A stretch of DNA of 15,797 bases from an uncultured Desulfovibrio sp. (GTDB taxonomy: Bacteria > Desulfobacterota > Desulfovibrionia > Desulfovibrionales > Desulfovibrionaceae). The notes beneath the pieces are model-generated. The model saw only the letters and a program-made list of their open reading frames with translations. It did no database searches and was not told where the DNA came from. Positions within the stretch are counted from its first letter, which is position 1. Each line of letters starts with the position of its first letter. The stretch is taken from contig URTO01000007.1 in NCBI GenBank assembly GCA_900550745.1, positions 1 through 15,797 on the forward strand, read 5' to 3'. A program made the translations under genes and the position numbers. Of the stretch, positions 1-8,958 are shown piece after piece.

Positions 1-80
1 AAGGCTCTATATCGCGTTATACAACGGTACTTCCGTTGCGCAGCCTCCCCACCAGTCGAAGTTTTTGCGGGAGGGGGTCC

Positions 81-116
81 GGGGGAGGGCGCTTTTTTCA
101 AAAAGCGTCCTCCCCC
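81..116. terminator. GC-rich hairpin, terminator-like
   Basis: The left arm (from 81, five G, A, GGG, CGC, then T run) pairs with the right arm (100-116) over about 16 base pairs, with one G-U pair and a tiny loop around 97-100. The A/T part of the stem gives a T run inside the hairpin rather than after it. It belongs to the group of similar hairpins found at 185, 2904, 4756 and 9265. It may end transcription of an upstream gene or protect an mRNA 3' end. The structure is seen directly; the role is inferred. Confidence 0.55.
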
Positions 117-184
117 GATTCATCCCTCTTCACGATACGAGGTTCTGGAAACGCAAGGGCGCGGGCAAGGCATGGGAGGGCTTG

Positions 185-221
185 GGGAAGGCGTTTTTTC
201 CTGTGGAAAGGCGGCCTTCCC
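185..221. terminator. GC-rich hairpin, terminator-like
   Basis: Outer stem GGGAAGGC (185-192) pairs with GCCTTCCC (214-221). An inner stem TTTCC (197-201) pairs with GGAAA (205-209) around loop TGT. There is no clean T tract afterwards. It is the same kind of element as the hairpin at 81-116 and lies between that hairpin and the candidate secA promoter. Confidence 0.45.
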
Positions 222-254
222 TTTCTGTTATAAAGAAAACCCTGTCGTCGTCAT

Positions 255-283
255 TTGCCAATCGGTGAAGCATGTCTTATTAG
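255..283 (+). promoter_or_regulatory. Candidate sigma-70-type promoter of secA
   Basis: TTGCCA (255-260) and TATTAG (278-283) are separated by 17 bases, the optimal spacing for a sigma-70 promoter, and lie 48 bases before the chosen secA start. This predicts a leader of about 40 bases. It is a match by eye to the consensus; no transcription start is known. Confidence 0.4.
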
Positions 284-330
284 TTGAGGGATGCGGTACT
301 CGCCGTGTATCCTCTTTTTTGGGAGTTTTC

Positions 331-2889
<2,559 letters not shown>

Positions 2890-2903
2890 TGAAAGAGCTT
2901 TTG

Positions 2904-2941
2904 GGGAAGGGAGGGCTTTCCGAAAAAGGCCCTTCCTTCCC
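2904..2941 (+). terminator. Stop-proximal hairpin after secA
   Basis: GGGAAGGGAGGGC (2904-2916) pairs with GCCCTTCCTTCCC (2929-2941) with one G-U pair, extended by three more pairs inward. It begins 14 bases after the secA stop codon and lacks a following T tract. It may block 3' exonucleases or act as a pause site ahead of the true terminator at 3038. Confidence 0.55.
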
Positions 2942-3037
2942 TCGGATTGCCGATGAAGGGCACAGCCCCGAAAAACTTTTCGCGTACCGGGTTCCCATGC
3001 GTGGGGTTCCTGCCGCATGAAAAGGGTGCATATGCAA

Positions 3038-3070
3038 ACGCCTCCGGTGCTGCCGCGGGAGGCGTTTTTT
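3038..3070 (+). terminator. Rho-independent terminator of secA
   Basis: ACGCCTCC (3038-3045) pairs perfectly with GGAGGCGT (3058-3065) around a 12-base loop, and a run of six T follows (3065-3070). This is a classical intrinsic terminator on the plus strand, 149 bases after the secA stop. Confidence 0.85.
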
Positions 3071-3126
3071 AGTGGGCGCTGGTGAGGATGGGCTTGGGAA
3101 CGCGTGAGATTGTCATGGCTTTTCCA

Positions 3127-3214
3127 AGGGAGTTCTGAGAAACTGAGTCACCTCCCTGTTGGGATAGAAAAAGGAAAAGGACATTGGGGAGGCGGCTGAA
3201 GGGCCTCCTTTTTT
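3127..3214 (+). promoter_or_regulatory. Attenuator-like leader with intrinsic terminator before the DUF4139 gene
   Basis: The terminator GGAGGC (3188-3193) / GCCTCC (3203-3208) followed by TTTTTT (3209-3214) lies just 25 bases upstream of the next start codon, so it would stop transcripts before the gene. Upstream, AGGGAG (3127-3132) can pair with CTCCCT (3152-3157), while CCTCCC (3151-3156) can instead pair with GGGAGG (3187-3192), which overlaps the terminator's left arm. These pairings are mutually exclusive, the geometry expected of transcription attenuation. The terminator is solid; the switch is inferred and depends on a promoter lying upstream of about 3125, which I could not identify with confidence. 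Confidence 0.45.
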
Positions 3215-3239
3215 CTTTGAGCTGTAAAGTGAGGTAGTG

Positions 3240-4748
3240 ATGCGGAACCGTCTGGTGCTGTTGGCGGCTTTGATGTTGTGTCTGTCCGGTGTCGCGGCTG
3301 CGGCCCCGGCGGTGGATATTGTGCTGTACCCTTCGAGTGCGCAGGTGCAGGTCGACGATACGCTGGCTGTGGAAAACGGGGCCGTGGCGTTTGTGCTTCC
3401 TGCGGGTGCCGACTTGGATTCCCTTGTGATTTCTTTGGATAAAGGCGAGGTCGCCAGCCGCCGGGCAATCCCGGTTCCGATGGCGGACAGTGAGGCCGTA
3501 GCGGCGCTGCGTCAGGATTTGGCCGAAGCGCGTGCGCGTGCGGCGGCGCTGGAAGGCGAAGCCGCGGCGGTGGCGGCGCGGATCTCGCTGTGGAGCAAGG
3601 GCGCGCTGGCGCAAGAAATTTCGATGGCGGAGATGGAAAAGCTGGATGCGGCTATGCCGGAACGCCTCAAGGCGTTGTATGTGCAGGCCGCCGCGCTGGA
3701 GCCGCAGGTCAAGGAAGCGCGGGAAGGCGTGGCGCGCCTTGAGCAGGCCCTGTCCGAATACGGCGATGCTGCGGAGGGCACCCGGATCGAGGCGCAGGTC
3801 AACGATCTCTCTGGAACTGTCCGGGTACGCTATTCGTATATGCTGTCCGGGTGCGGCTGGTCTCCGGCCTACCGGTTTGATGCGGTGCCTGAAAAGGGCT
3901 TGGTGCGTTTCACGCAGCAGGCGGAAATCCGGCAGGCGACGGGGCAGGACTGGAAGGACGTGCACCTTACGCTGGCTTCCTCCGATCCGGGCAGCGGGCT
4001 TCAGCCGGGAAGCCTGCCGGAGTGGACGTTGCGGAAGGCGGCAGGTATGCCTCGCGCGTTGGCTGCGGGCCCCGTCATGAAGTCGGCGGCGATGGATGCG
4101 GCCCCCAATATGATGAAGGCGGCTCCGTCCATAGATGTCCGTGAAATGGCGGCGTTTACGGTGTGGGACTTGGGGGCGCGCACGGTTCCAGCCGGTCGGC
4201 CCGTGCTGTTCGAGTTGGCGCGGGGCGGCTGGAAGGCGTCGTTCGTCCGCTTGGCCCGCCCCGGCTACGGCGGCAAGGCGGCATGGCTGATGGCTGAGGC
4301 TCGTTTGCCTGAAGCCGTGGACTGGCCGCATGGCCCGGCGCAGTATTCGGTGGATGGGCTGCCCGTGGGGGTGGGGACGTTTGCGCTGTCGGGGGATCAT
4401 GAGGATATGTTTTTCGGCAGGGATTCCCGTGTGACGGTGGACATGAAGCAGGATCTCCGTCAGAGCGGCAGCGAGGGCTTTGTGGGCAAGCGTCAGACCC
4501 GTGACTGGAAGTGGACGATTGAGGTAACGAACAACCATACGCAGCCCGTTGCCGTGCGCGTGGAAGATCCCGAACCGCAGATCGGCGACAGCGCCATTGA
4601 GGTGAAGGTCATCGCCAAGCCCGCCCCGGTTGTGAAGGATCACGTCAATACGTGGAACCTCACCGTGCCCGCTTCCGGCAAGAGCGTCATCGGCTATACC
4701 GTCGAAGCCTCCGCGCCTGAGGACATGCGCCTTATCGACGGGAGGTAG
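3240..4748 (+). CDS. Exported DUF4140/DUF4139 protein (MuiA-like)
   Basis: This is a predicted secreted or periplasmic protein of 502 residues with no known activity; members are often named mucoidy inhibitor MuiA-like. Residues 1-22 form a signal peptide (Arg at 2 and 4, a leucine-rich core, then an Ala run). Residues about 25-80 match the small N-terminal DUF4140 domain, about 85-180 are Ala/Glu/Arg-rich and likely coiled coil, and about 190-500 form the DUF4139 beta domain, including the YxxxxxGxSPAYRFD-type motif and RQATGQDWKDVHLTLA. An Ala/Met-rich linker sits near residues 275-300, as is usual for the family. ATG 3240 is preferred over the adjacent in-frame GTG 3237 because GAGGT at 3231-3235 is better spaced. 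It appears to be monocistronic, with a hairpin 7 bases after its stop. Expression may be controlled by the leader described at 3127-3214. Family call is firm; the cellular role is unknown. Confidence 0.85.
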   Translation: MRNRLVLLAALMLCLSGVAAAAPAVDIVLYPSSAQVQVDDTLAVENGAVAFVLPAGADLDSLVISLDKGEVASRRAIPVPMADSEAVAALRQDLAEARARAAALEGEAAAVAARISLWSKGALAQEISMAEMEKLDAAMPERLKALYVQAAALEPQVKEAREGVARLEQALSEYGDAAEGTRIEAQVNDLSGTVRVRYSYMLSGCGWSPAYRFDAVPEKGLVRFTQQAEIRQATGQDWKDVHLTLASSDPGSGLQPGSLPEWTLRKAAGMPRALAAGPVMKSAAMDAAPNMMKAAPSIDVREMAAFTVWDLGARTVPAGRPVLFELARGGWKASFVRLARPGYGGKAAWLMAEARLPEAVDWPHGPAQYSVDGLPVGVGTFALSGDHEDMFFGRDSRVTVDMKQDLRQSGSEGFVGKRQTRDWKWTIEVTNNHTQPVAVRVEDPEPQIGDSAIEVKVIAKPAPVVKDHVNTWNLTVPASGKSVIGYTVEASAPEDMRLIDGR

Positions 4749-4755
4749 GAAAATT

Positions 4756-4806
4756 GGGGAGGGGGAGGGGAAACTTTCTGAGGAAAGTTTCCCTCTTCCC
4801 TCCCCC
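4756..4806. terminator. Long imperfect hairpin after the DUF4139 gene
   Basis: AAACTTTC (4771-4778) pairs perfectly with GAAAGTTT (4783-4790) around loop TGAG. The flanking G-rich (4756-4770) and C-rich (4791-4806) arms extend the stem with small bulges to about 20 pairs. It begins 7 bases after a stop codon and has no T tract. It separates the DUF4139 gene from the following operon and may be a terminator or an mRNA 3' end stabiliser. Confidence 0.55.
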
Positions 4807-4850
4807 AGTCCGCACGACCTCACAACCCACTCTAACCACACGAGGAAACA

Positions 4851-5462
4851 ATGCATCTCGTCTGCTTTGGAGACTCGATCTGTTACGGCTACGGCGCGCG
4901 CCCCGGCGAAGGCTGGGTCGCGCAGATGACGCGTATGCTGGCAACCCTGCGCGAACCGGTTGCGGTGACCAACGCCGGGGTCAGCGGCGACACCACCTCA
5001 GATGGCCTGCGCCGTATGCAGTGGGACGTGGAACGCCACCACCCCAACGCCGTCTTCGTCCAGTTCGGCCTCAACGACGCCAGCTTCTGGCATTCGTCCG
5101 TGGGCCGGCCTCTGGTCGGCTCCAGAACCTACCTCGCCAACATGGGCGAAATCATCCAGCGCTCGTTCCGCAGCGGGGCGCATACCGTCTTTCTGGCCAC
5201 CAACCACAGGCCTGCGGAAGCGCCGGGCATTCCGGGAGCCCAGCTTTACCGCCGCACCGTCCGGGAATACAACGAAGGGCTGCGGGCCACCTTTTCAGGG
5301 ATGAAGGGCATCGTGCTCATCGACATGGAACGGCTTATCCTTGACCAATTCCCGGACACGGATACAATCCTCGCACCGGACGGCGTCCATCTGAACCGGA
5401 TCGGAAACGACTTTTATTTCATGGCCATCGGCAGGCGCATCGCCCGCAGCCTCGCCGGATAA
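4851..5462 (+). CDS. SGNH/GDSL-family hydrolase
   Basis: This 203-residue product is a serine esterase, lipase or thioesterase of the SGNH (GDSL) superfamily; the natural substrate cannot be read from sequence. All four blocks are present: GDS with catalytic Ser 9 (block I), the oxyanion-hole Gly 46 in NAGVSGDTT (block II), GLND with Asn 75 (block III) and DGVHLN with Asp 177 and His 180 (block V). The protein starts at the first beta strand (HLVCFGDS) with no signal peptide, so it is probably cytoplasmic, unlike secreted TesA-type relatives. GAGG at 4842-4845 supports the ATG at 4851. The next gene, ybaK, follows after 12 bases, so the two are likely co-transcribed. That neighbour hydrolyses an aminoacyl ester; whether this enzyme has a related ester substrate is only speculation. 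Confidence 0.9.
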   Translation: MHLVCFGDSICYGYGARPGEGWVAQMTRMLATLREPVAVTNAGVSGDTTSDGLRRMQWDVERHHPNAVFVQFGLNDASFWHSSVGRPLVGSRTYLANMGEIIQRSFRSGAHTVFLATNHRPAEAPGIPGAQLYRRTVREYNEGLRATFSGMKGIVLIDMERLILDQFPDTDTILAPDGVHLNRIGNDFYFMAIGRRIARSLAG

Positions 5463-5474
5463 CAGGTTGACCGT

Positions 5475-5954
5475 ATGCCTCCCAAGAAAACCAACGCAGC
5501 CCGCCTCCTCGACGAGCTGGGCATTGATTACGAACTGCATGAGGCCCCCTACGACGAGGCCGACCTCTCCGCCACGGCAATGGCCCGCTCGCTCGGCGTG
5601 CCCGTGGAGGAGGTCTTCAAAACGCTGGTCGTCCGGGGCGACAAGACCGGAGTCCTCGAAGCCTGCATTCCCGGCGCCGCCGAGCTGAACCTCAAGGAAC
5701 TCGCCGCCGTGTCCGGCAACAAGCATGTGGAGATGGTTCCGCTCAAGGAAGTCCAGCCCCTCACCGGCTATATCCGGGGCGGCTGCTCCCCGCTGGCCGG
5801 GAAAAAGCATTATCCCGTCTTTGTGGACGAAAGCGCCATCCTTTATGAGCGCATCTATGTCAGCGCCGGGCACCGCGGGGTACAGCTCCGCCTCGCCCCC
5901 GACGACCTTCTTCGTGCGGCTGAGGGAACCTACGCCGCCATCGCCCGCTATTGA
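5475..5954 (+). CDS. ybaK: Cys-tRNA(Pro)/Cys-tRNA(Cys) deacylase, YbaK family
   Basis: YbaK proteins clear cysteine mischarged onto tRNA-Pro, a mistake of prolyl-tRNA synthetase, in the cytoplasm. The 159-residue product has the usual length and shows the family hallmarks: the FKTLVV segment with the conserved Lys 49, and the TGYIRGGCSPLAGKK region at about 97-111 that distinguishes YbaK from the related ProX and ProRS INS domains. The C-terminal part (YVSAGHRGVQLRLAPDDLL) is also typical. The ATG at 5475 follows a weak AGGT site at 5464-5467, and the gap to the upstream hydrolase is only 12 bases, so translation may depend partly on coupling. It lies in the same orientation as tyrS, 119 bases downstream, placing two tRNA-charging functions together. 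Confidence 0.93.
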   Translation: MPPKKTNAARLLDELGIDYELHEAPYDEADLSATAMARSLGVPVEEVFKTLVVRGDKTGVLEACIPGAAELNLKELAAVSGNKHVEMVPLKEVQPLTGYIRGGCSPLAGKKHYPVFVDESAILYERIYVSAGHRGVQLRLAPDDLLRAAEGTYAAIARY

Positions 5955-6073
5955 CAGTCCCCGGTTTGTCTGCAACAGGAAACGAGGCGCGTCCGGACGC
6001 GCCCTCAACCGATCACGCATTCCCGCCGCCCGCCGGCGAATCCTCCCCGGACGGGGAGGGAGAGGAGATTTTG
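5955..6073 (+). promoter_or_regulatory. tyrS leader with two perfect inverted repeats
   Basis: This 119-base gap holds an 18-base perfect palindrome, GGCGCGTCCGGACGCGCC (5986-6003), and a second inverted repeat CTCCCCG/CGGGGAG (6043-6058) that ends 4 bases before the AGGAGA ribosome binding site (6063-6068). Neither has a T tract, so they do not look like terminators. They could be an mRNA processing or stability element or a control of tyrS translation. I see no T-box features. The structures are seen; the role is unknown. Confidence 0.4.
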
Positions 6074-7270
6074 ATGATTCCTGTCGATAAACAGATGCAA
6101 TTGATCAAACGCGGCATCACCAACCTGATTGACGAAGGCGAACTGCGCAAAAAGCTGGAACGGGGCAAGCCCCTTACCGTCAAGGCCGGTTTCGACCCCA
6201 CCGCGCCGGATCTTCATCTGGGCCACACCGTCCTCATCCACAAGCTCCGCCATTTTCAGGAACTGGGCCACAGGGTCGTCTTCCTCATCGGCGACTTCAC
6301 CGGACGCATCGGCGACCCCTCCGGCCGTTCCGCCACCCGTCCGCCCCTGACCACCGAACAGGTCATCGCCAACGCCGAAACCTATAAGGAACAGGTCTTC
6401 AAGATCCTCGATCCCGAAAAGACGGTCGTGGAATTCAACTCCCGCTGGCTCAACGAATTCACCGCCGCCGACTTCATCCGTCTGGGCTCCCGCTATACGC
6501 TGGCCCGCATGATGGAGCGCGACGACTTCGCCAAGCGTTACCGCGAAAACACGCCCATCGCCCTGCATGAGCTCCTCTATCCCCTCATGCAGGGGTATGA
6601 CTCCGTGGCGCTCAAGGCCGACGTCGAAATGGGCGGCACCGACCAGACCTTCAACCTGCTGGTCGGCCGCACCCTCATGGGCCAGTACGACCTCGAACCG
6701 CAGTGCATCCTGACCGTGCCGCTGCTGGAAGGCTTGGACGGCGTGCGCAAGATGTCCAAATCCTACGGCAACTACATCGGCATCAACGAGCCCGCCGCCG
6801 ACCAGTTCGGCAAGGCCATGTCCGTTTCCGACGATCTCATGTGGCGTTATTACGAACTCATCTCCAGCAGGTCGCTGGACGAGATCGCCACGCTCAAAAA
6901 GGATGTCGAAGAGGGCCGCCTGCATCCCAAGAAAGCCAAGGAGATGCTGGCATACGAAATCGTGGCCCGCTACCACGGCGAGGCACAGGCACAGGAAGCC
7001 TTGCAGGGCTTCAACTCGGTCTTTGCGGACGGCGGCATACCGGACGATGCGCCGGAGTTCGCCTGTGAGCACGGCGAAGCAAGCAAGCCCCCGGTCTTCC
7101 TGACCGACTCCGGCCTTGCCGCCTCGCGCGGCGAAGCCAAGCGCCTCATCAAGCAGGGCTCGCTCTCGCTTGACGGCAAACGCTGTGATGACGCCGAAAC
7201 CCCGCTGGAACCGGGTTCCTACGTGGTGAAGCTCGGCAAAAAGCGCTTCCTGCGCCTGACGGTACGGTAA
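6074..7270 (+). CDS. tyrS: Tyrosyl-tRNA synthetase, type 2
   Basis: TyrS charges tRNA-Tyr with tyrosine using ATP in the cytoplasm. The 398-residue product is a class I synthetase with the HIGH-type motif HLGH at 48-51 inside GFDPTAPDLHLGH, the GDFTGRIGDPSGRS stretch typical of type 2 (TyrZ-like) enzymes, KMSKS at 226-230, and a C-terminal S4 RNA-binding domain from about residue 335. ATG 6074 is chosen because AGGAGA (6063-6068) is 5 bases upstream and the protein then begins at a normal place; the open frame runs back to 5951 but that extension overlaps ybaK and looks non-coding. The M50 peptidase gene follows after 3 bases. All catalytic signatures are intact. Confidence 0.97.
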   Translation: MIPVDKQMQLIKRGITNLIDEGELRKKLERGKPLTVKAGFDPTAPDLHLGHTVLIHKLRHFQELGHRVVFLIGDFTGRIGDPSGRSATRPPLTTEQVIANAETYKEQVFKILDPEKTVVEFNSRWLNEFTAADFIRLGSRYTLARMMERDDFAKRYRENTPIALHELLYPLMQGYDSVALKADVEMGGTDQTFNLLVGRTLMGQYDLEPQCILTVPLLEGLDGVRKMSKSYGNYIGINEPAADQFGKAMSVSDDLMWRYYELISSRSLDEIATLKKDVEEGRLHPKKAKEMLAYEIVARYHGEAQAQEALQGFNSVFADGGIPDDAPEFACEHGEASKPPVFLTDSGLAASRGEAKRLIKQGSLSLDGKRCDDAETPLEPGSYVVKLGKKRFLRLTVR

Positions 7271-7273
7271 TAC

Positions 7274-7948
7274 ATGCTCGACATTGACCTTGCGGTCTCC
7301 ATAAAACGCTTATCGGTGGCCTTCGTGCCGCTGATGCTTGGGATCATCCTGCATGAGGTCGCCCACGGCTGGGCGGCCCTCAAGCGGGGTGACCCCACAG
7401 CCGCCATGCTCGGACGGCTGACGATCAACCCGGTGCCCCACATCGACCCGGTGGGCTTGTTCGTCTTCGTGCTGACCAGCCTGACCGGCCCCTTCGTCTT
7501 CGGCTGGGCCAAACCGGTGCCCATCAATCCCCGGAACTTCCGAAACATCGTAAAAGATACCATGCTGGTATCCTTTGCGGGGCCCGCCGCCAACTTCCTG
7601 CTGTCAATCGGGTTCGCCGTGCTCCTGCGCCTGCTCATCGAGTTCTTCCCGTTCGGCGAGTGGCAGGGCAACACCGTGTGGGACTTCTTCTTCCTCATGT
7701 TCCAGACCGGCGTGGTCGTGAATATCGGCCTCGGCTGGCTGAACCTGATGCCCATCCCGCCCCTCGACGGCAGCAAGATCCTCTGGGGCGTCCTGCCGCC
7801 GAAGCTGGGGTTCCAGTACATGCAGCTTGAGCGTTACGGTTTTCTGGTGCTCATCCTGCTGCTCATGACCGGGGCGCTCGGCTATATCCTCTACCCGCTG
7901 ATACAGTTCTCTGTGAACACGGTCTTCTCGCTGGTTGTACTGAGTTGA
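7274..7948 (+). CDS. M50-family site-2-protease-like membrane metallopeptidase
   Basis: This 224-residue protein is a predicted inner-membrane zinc peptidase of the compact S2P (M50B-like) type with no PDZ domain. The zinc motif HEVAH (27-31) lies in the first hydrophobic segment, and the third ligand is in NLMPIPPLDG, with Asp 164, within a later segment. Hydrophobic stretches around 13-33, 58-75, 95-120, 138-160 and 190-220 suggest about five to six membrane passes. Family members cleave membrane-embedded substrates such as anti-sigma factors; the substrate here is unknown. The start at 7274 is 3 bases after the tyrS stop, with no clear ribosome binding site, so it is probably translated by coupling to tyrS. 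A terminator follows 14 bases after its stop. Confidence 0.9.
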   Translation: MLDIDLAVSIKRLSVAFVPLMLGIILHEVAHGWAALKRGDPTAAMLGRLTINPVPHIDPVGLFVFVLTSLTGPFVFGWAKPVPINPRNFRNIVKDTMLVSFAGPAANFLLSIGFAVLLRLLIEFFPFGEWQGNTVWDFFFLMFQTGVVVNIGLGWLNLMPIPPLDGSKILWGVLPPKLGFQYMQLERYGFLVLILLLMTGALGYILYPLIQFSVNTVFSLVVLS

Positions 7949-7962
7949 CGGAACGGCCAGAG

Positions 7963-7996
7963 AGGAGCCTTTGAAAGGGGGCTCCTTTCTGCTTTT
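7963..7996 (+). terminator. Rho-independent terminator after the M50 gene
   Basis: AGGAGCC (7963-7969) pairs with GGCTCCT (7980-7986), and a T-rich tail follows (TTTCTGCTTTT). It starts 15 bases after the M50 stop and closes the 4851-7948 operon, so the downstream rfaE2 group should have its own promoter in 7997-8108, which I could not pinpoint. Confidence 0.7.
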
Positions 7997-8108
7997 GGCG
8001 GGCAAGAAGGGTTTGCCCGGAACAGGCGGCACGGCTGCGGAAAAGGGGGAGGCCATCCCGTGGGGCCGGAAAGCCGCCGCTCCCGGAAACCACCCTCCCT
8101 GCCGATAC

Positions 8109-8130
8109 AAGGACGGACAAAGGACGGACA
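8109..8130 (+). repeat. Tandem 11-base repeat containing the rfaE2 ribosome binding site
   Basis: AAGGACGGACA occurs twice in perfect tandem (8109-8119 and 8120-8130) immediately before the ATG at 8131. Each unit carries an AAGGA Shine-Dalgarno core; the downstream copy is correctly spaced (6 bases). Gain or loss of a unit would leave one ribosome binding site in place. Confidence 0.8.
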
Positions 8131-8631
8131 ATGGATATGCTGAAACATCCCGGCATGGTCGAACTGCCCGAACTGCTGGAAAAACTGGATGCCCTGCGCG
8201 GGGAAGGCAAAAGGATCGTCTTCACCAACGGATGCTATGACATTCTGCATCCGGGGCATGTGGATCTGCTGAAACGCTGCAAGGCGCAGGGCGATGTGCT
8301 GGTGCTTGGGCTGAACAGCGACGAATCGGTCAAACGGCTGGGCAAGGGCGACGACCGGCCCGTCAACCCGTATCCGGTGCGGGCCTTCGTGCTCGCGCAT
8401 CTGGAAAGCGTGGATTTCGTGGTGCGGTTCGACGAGGACACGCCCGCCAAGCTCATCGAAGCCGTACGGCCCGACGTACTGGCCAAAGGCGGGGACTGGC
8501 CCGTGGATCGCATTGCAGGCCGGGAAACGGTGCAGCGGCGCGGCGGCGAAGTCGTAAGCCTCCCCCTGCTGCAAGGCTATTCGACCACGGCGCTCATTGA
8601 AAAAATCCGCAGCGTCGCCCGGCACATCTGA
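8131..8631 (+). CDS. rfaE2: D-glycero-beta-D-manno-heptose 1-phosphate adenylyltransferase (RfaE domain II)
   Basis: This enzyme joins AMP from ATP to heptose 1-phosphate in the cytoplasm, making ADP-heptose for the lipopolysaccharide inner core. The 166-residue product is a stand-alone nucleotidyltransferase with the FTNGCYDILHPGH motif (HPGH at 40-43), GLNSDESVKRL, the RPVNP segment and a C-terminal GYSTTALI signature. In E. coli the same domain is the C-terminal half of bifunctional HldE; here the kinase half is absent and must be encoded elsewhere if the pathway is complete. ATG 8131 has AAGGA 6 bases upstream; a second in-frame ATG lies two codons later at 8137. Two small membrane-protein genes follow after 22 bases, probably in one transcript. 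The gene implies a Gram-negative envelope. Confidence 0.94.
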   Translation: MDMLKHPGMVELPELLEKLDALRGEGKRIVFTNGCYDILHPGHVDLLKRCKAQGDVLVLGLNSDESVKRLGKGDDRPVNPYPVRAFVLAHLESVDFVVRFDEDTPAKLIEAVRPDVLAKGGDWPVDRIAGRETVQRRGGEVVSLPLLQGYSTTALIEKIRSVARHI

Positions 8632-8653
8632 CTTTTAAGGGACTCAGCGGGAT

Positions 8654-8938
8654 ATGAGGAAAGGCTTGTTCTACACCCTGACGGCGGCCGCGTACCCGTT
8701 CGGCGCGTGTGTCCTGCTCCCCTTGCTCATACGGGACGTGGGCAAGGGAGCCGATGCAATGGGCAGAGGCATCGCGCAAGGTTTCGCGGCCCTTTTCTTC
8801 ATGGGGTTCTGGACGTTATGCGTCCTCATCGCCAGCCTGGCGGCCTCGCGCATCCGGTACGGGGAATGCCTTGTCCCGTTCGTGGTCAACCTTTTCGCCA
8901 TCATGCTCACCGCACTGTTCTGTTTATTATTTATCTAA
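8654..8938 (+). CDS. Small membrane protein, tandem paralogue 1
   Basis: I do not recognise this 94-residue protein. It has three likely membrane segments (about 5-26, 42-64 and 71-93), with a short charged loop around DVGKGADAMGR. It shares about 40 percent identity by eye, without real gaps, with the next gene: LFY.LTAAAYPFG, DA.GR, WTL, SR..Y.E and a late Asn are common to both. The ATG at 8654 is supported mainly by that alignment; the nearest AAGGGA (8636-8641) is rather far at 12 bases. It lies 22 bases after rfaE2 and 20 bases before its paralogue, so all three are likely co-transcribed. A helper for lipid, LPS or envelope functions would fit the neighbourhood, but that is only context. 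Confidence 0.8.
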   Translation: MRKGLFYTLTAAAYPFGACVLLPLLIRDVGKGADAMGRGIAQGFAALFFMGFWTLCVLIASLAASRIRYGECLVPFVVNLFAIMLTALFCLLFI

Positions 8939-8958
8939 GCCCCCTTAAAGGCACAGCA

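Larger units (their letters stand above)
1..330. other. Intergenic region upstream of secA
   Basis: No gene is supported here. Short open frames exist on both strands but none resembles a protein I know. The stretch holds two GC-rich hairpins (81-116 and 185-221), a candidate secA promoter (255-283) and the secA ribosome binding site GGGAG (321-325). The hairpins are probably the 3' end of a gene lying to the left of the window, which is an inference because that gene is not visible. Confidence 0.6.
2890..3239. other. Intergenic region between secA and the DUF4139 gene
   Basis: No convincing gene lies here. It holds a stop-proximal hairpin (2904-2941), the secA terminator (3038-3070), a possible 16-codon leader frame (3088-3138) and an attenuator-like set of overlapping hairpins ending in a second terminator (3127-3214). 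The stretch 2942-3037 shows nothing I can name. Confidence 0.6.

Noticed and set aside
3069..4856. 595-codon minus-strand open frame opposite the DUF4139 gene
   Set aside because: The translation is Arg/His/Gln-rich and low in hydrophobic pattern, typical of an antisense shadow; the plus-strand gene has a signal peptide and known domains.
5986..6003. 18-base palindrome considered as an insertion site or mobile-element end
   Set aside because: There is no target duplication, no transposase and no second copy nearby.
5951..6073. N-terminal extension of TyrS
   Set aside because: The extension overlaps the ybaK stop, encodes a Pro/Ser-rich stretch from a palindromic region, and the AGGAGA site favours ATG 6074.
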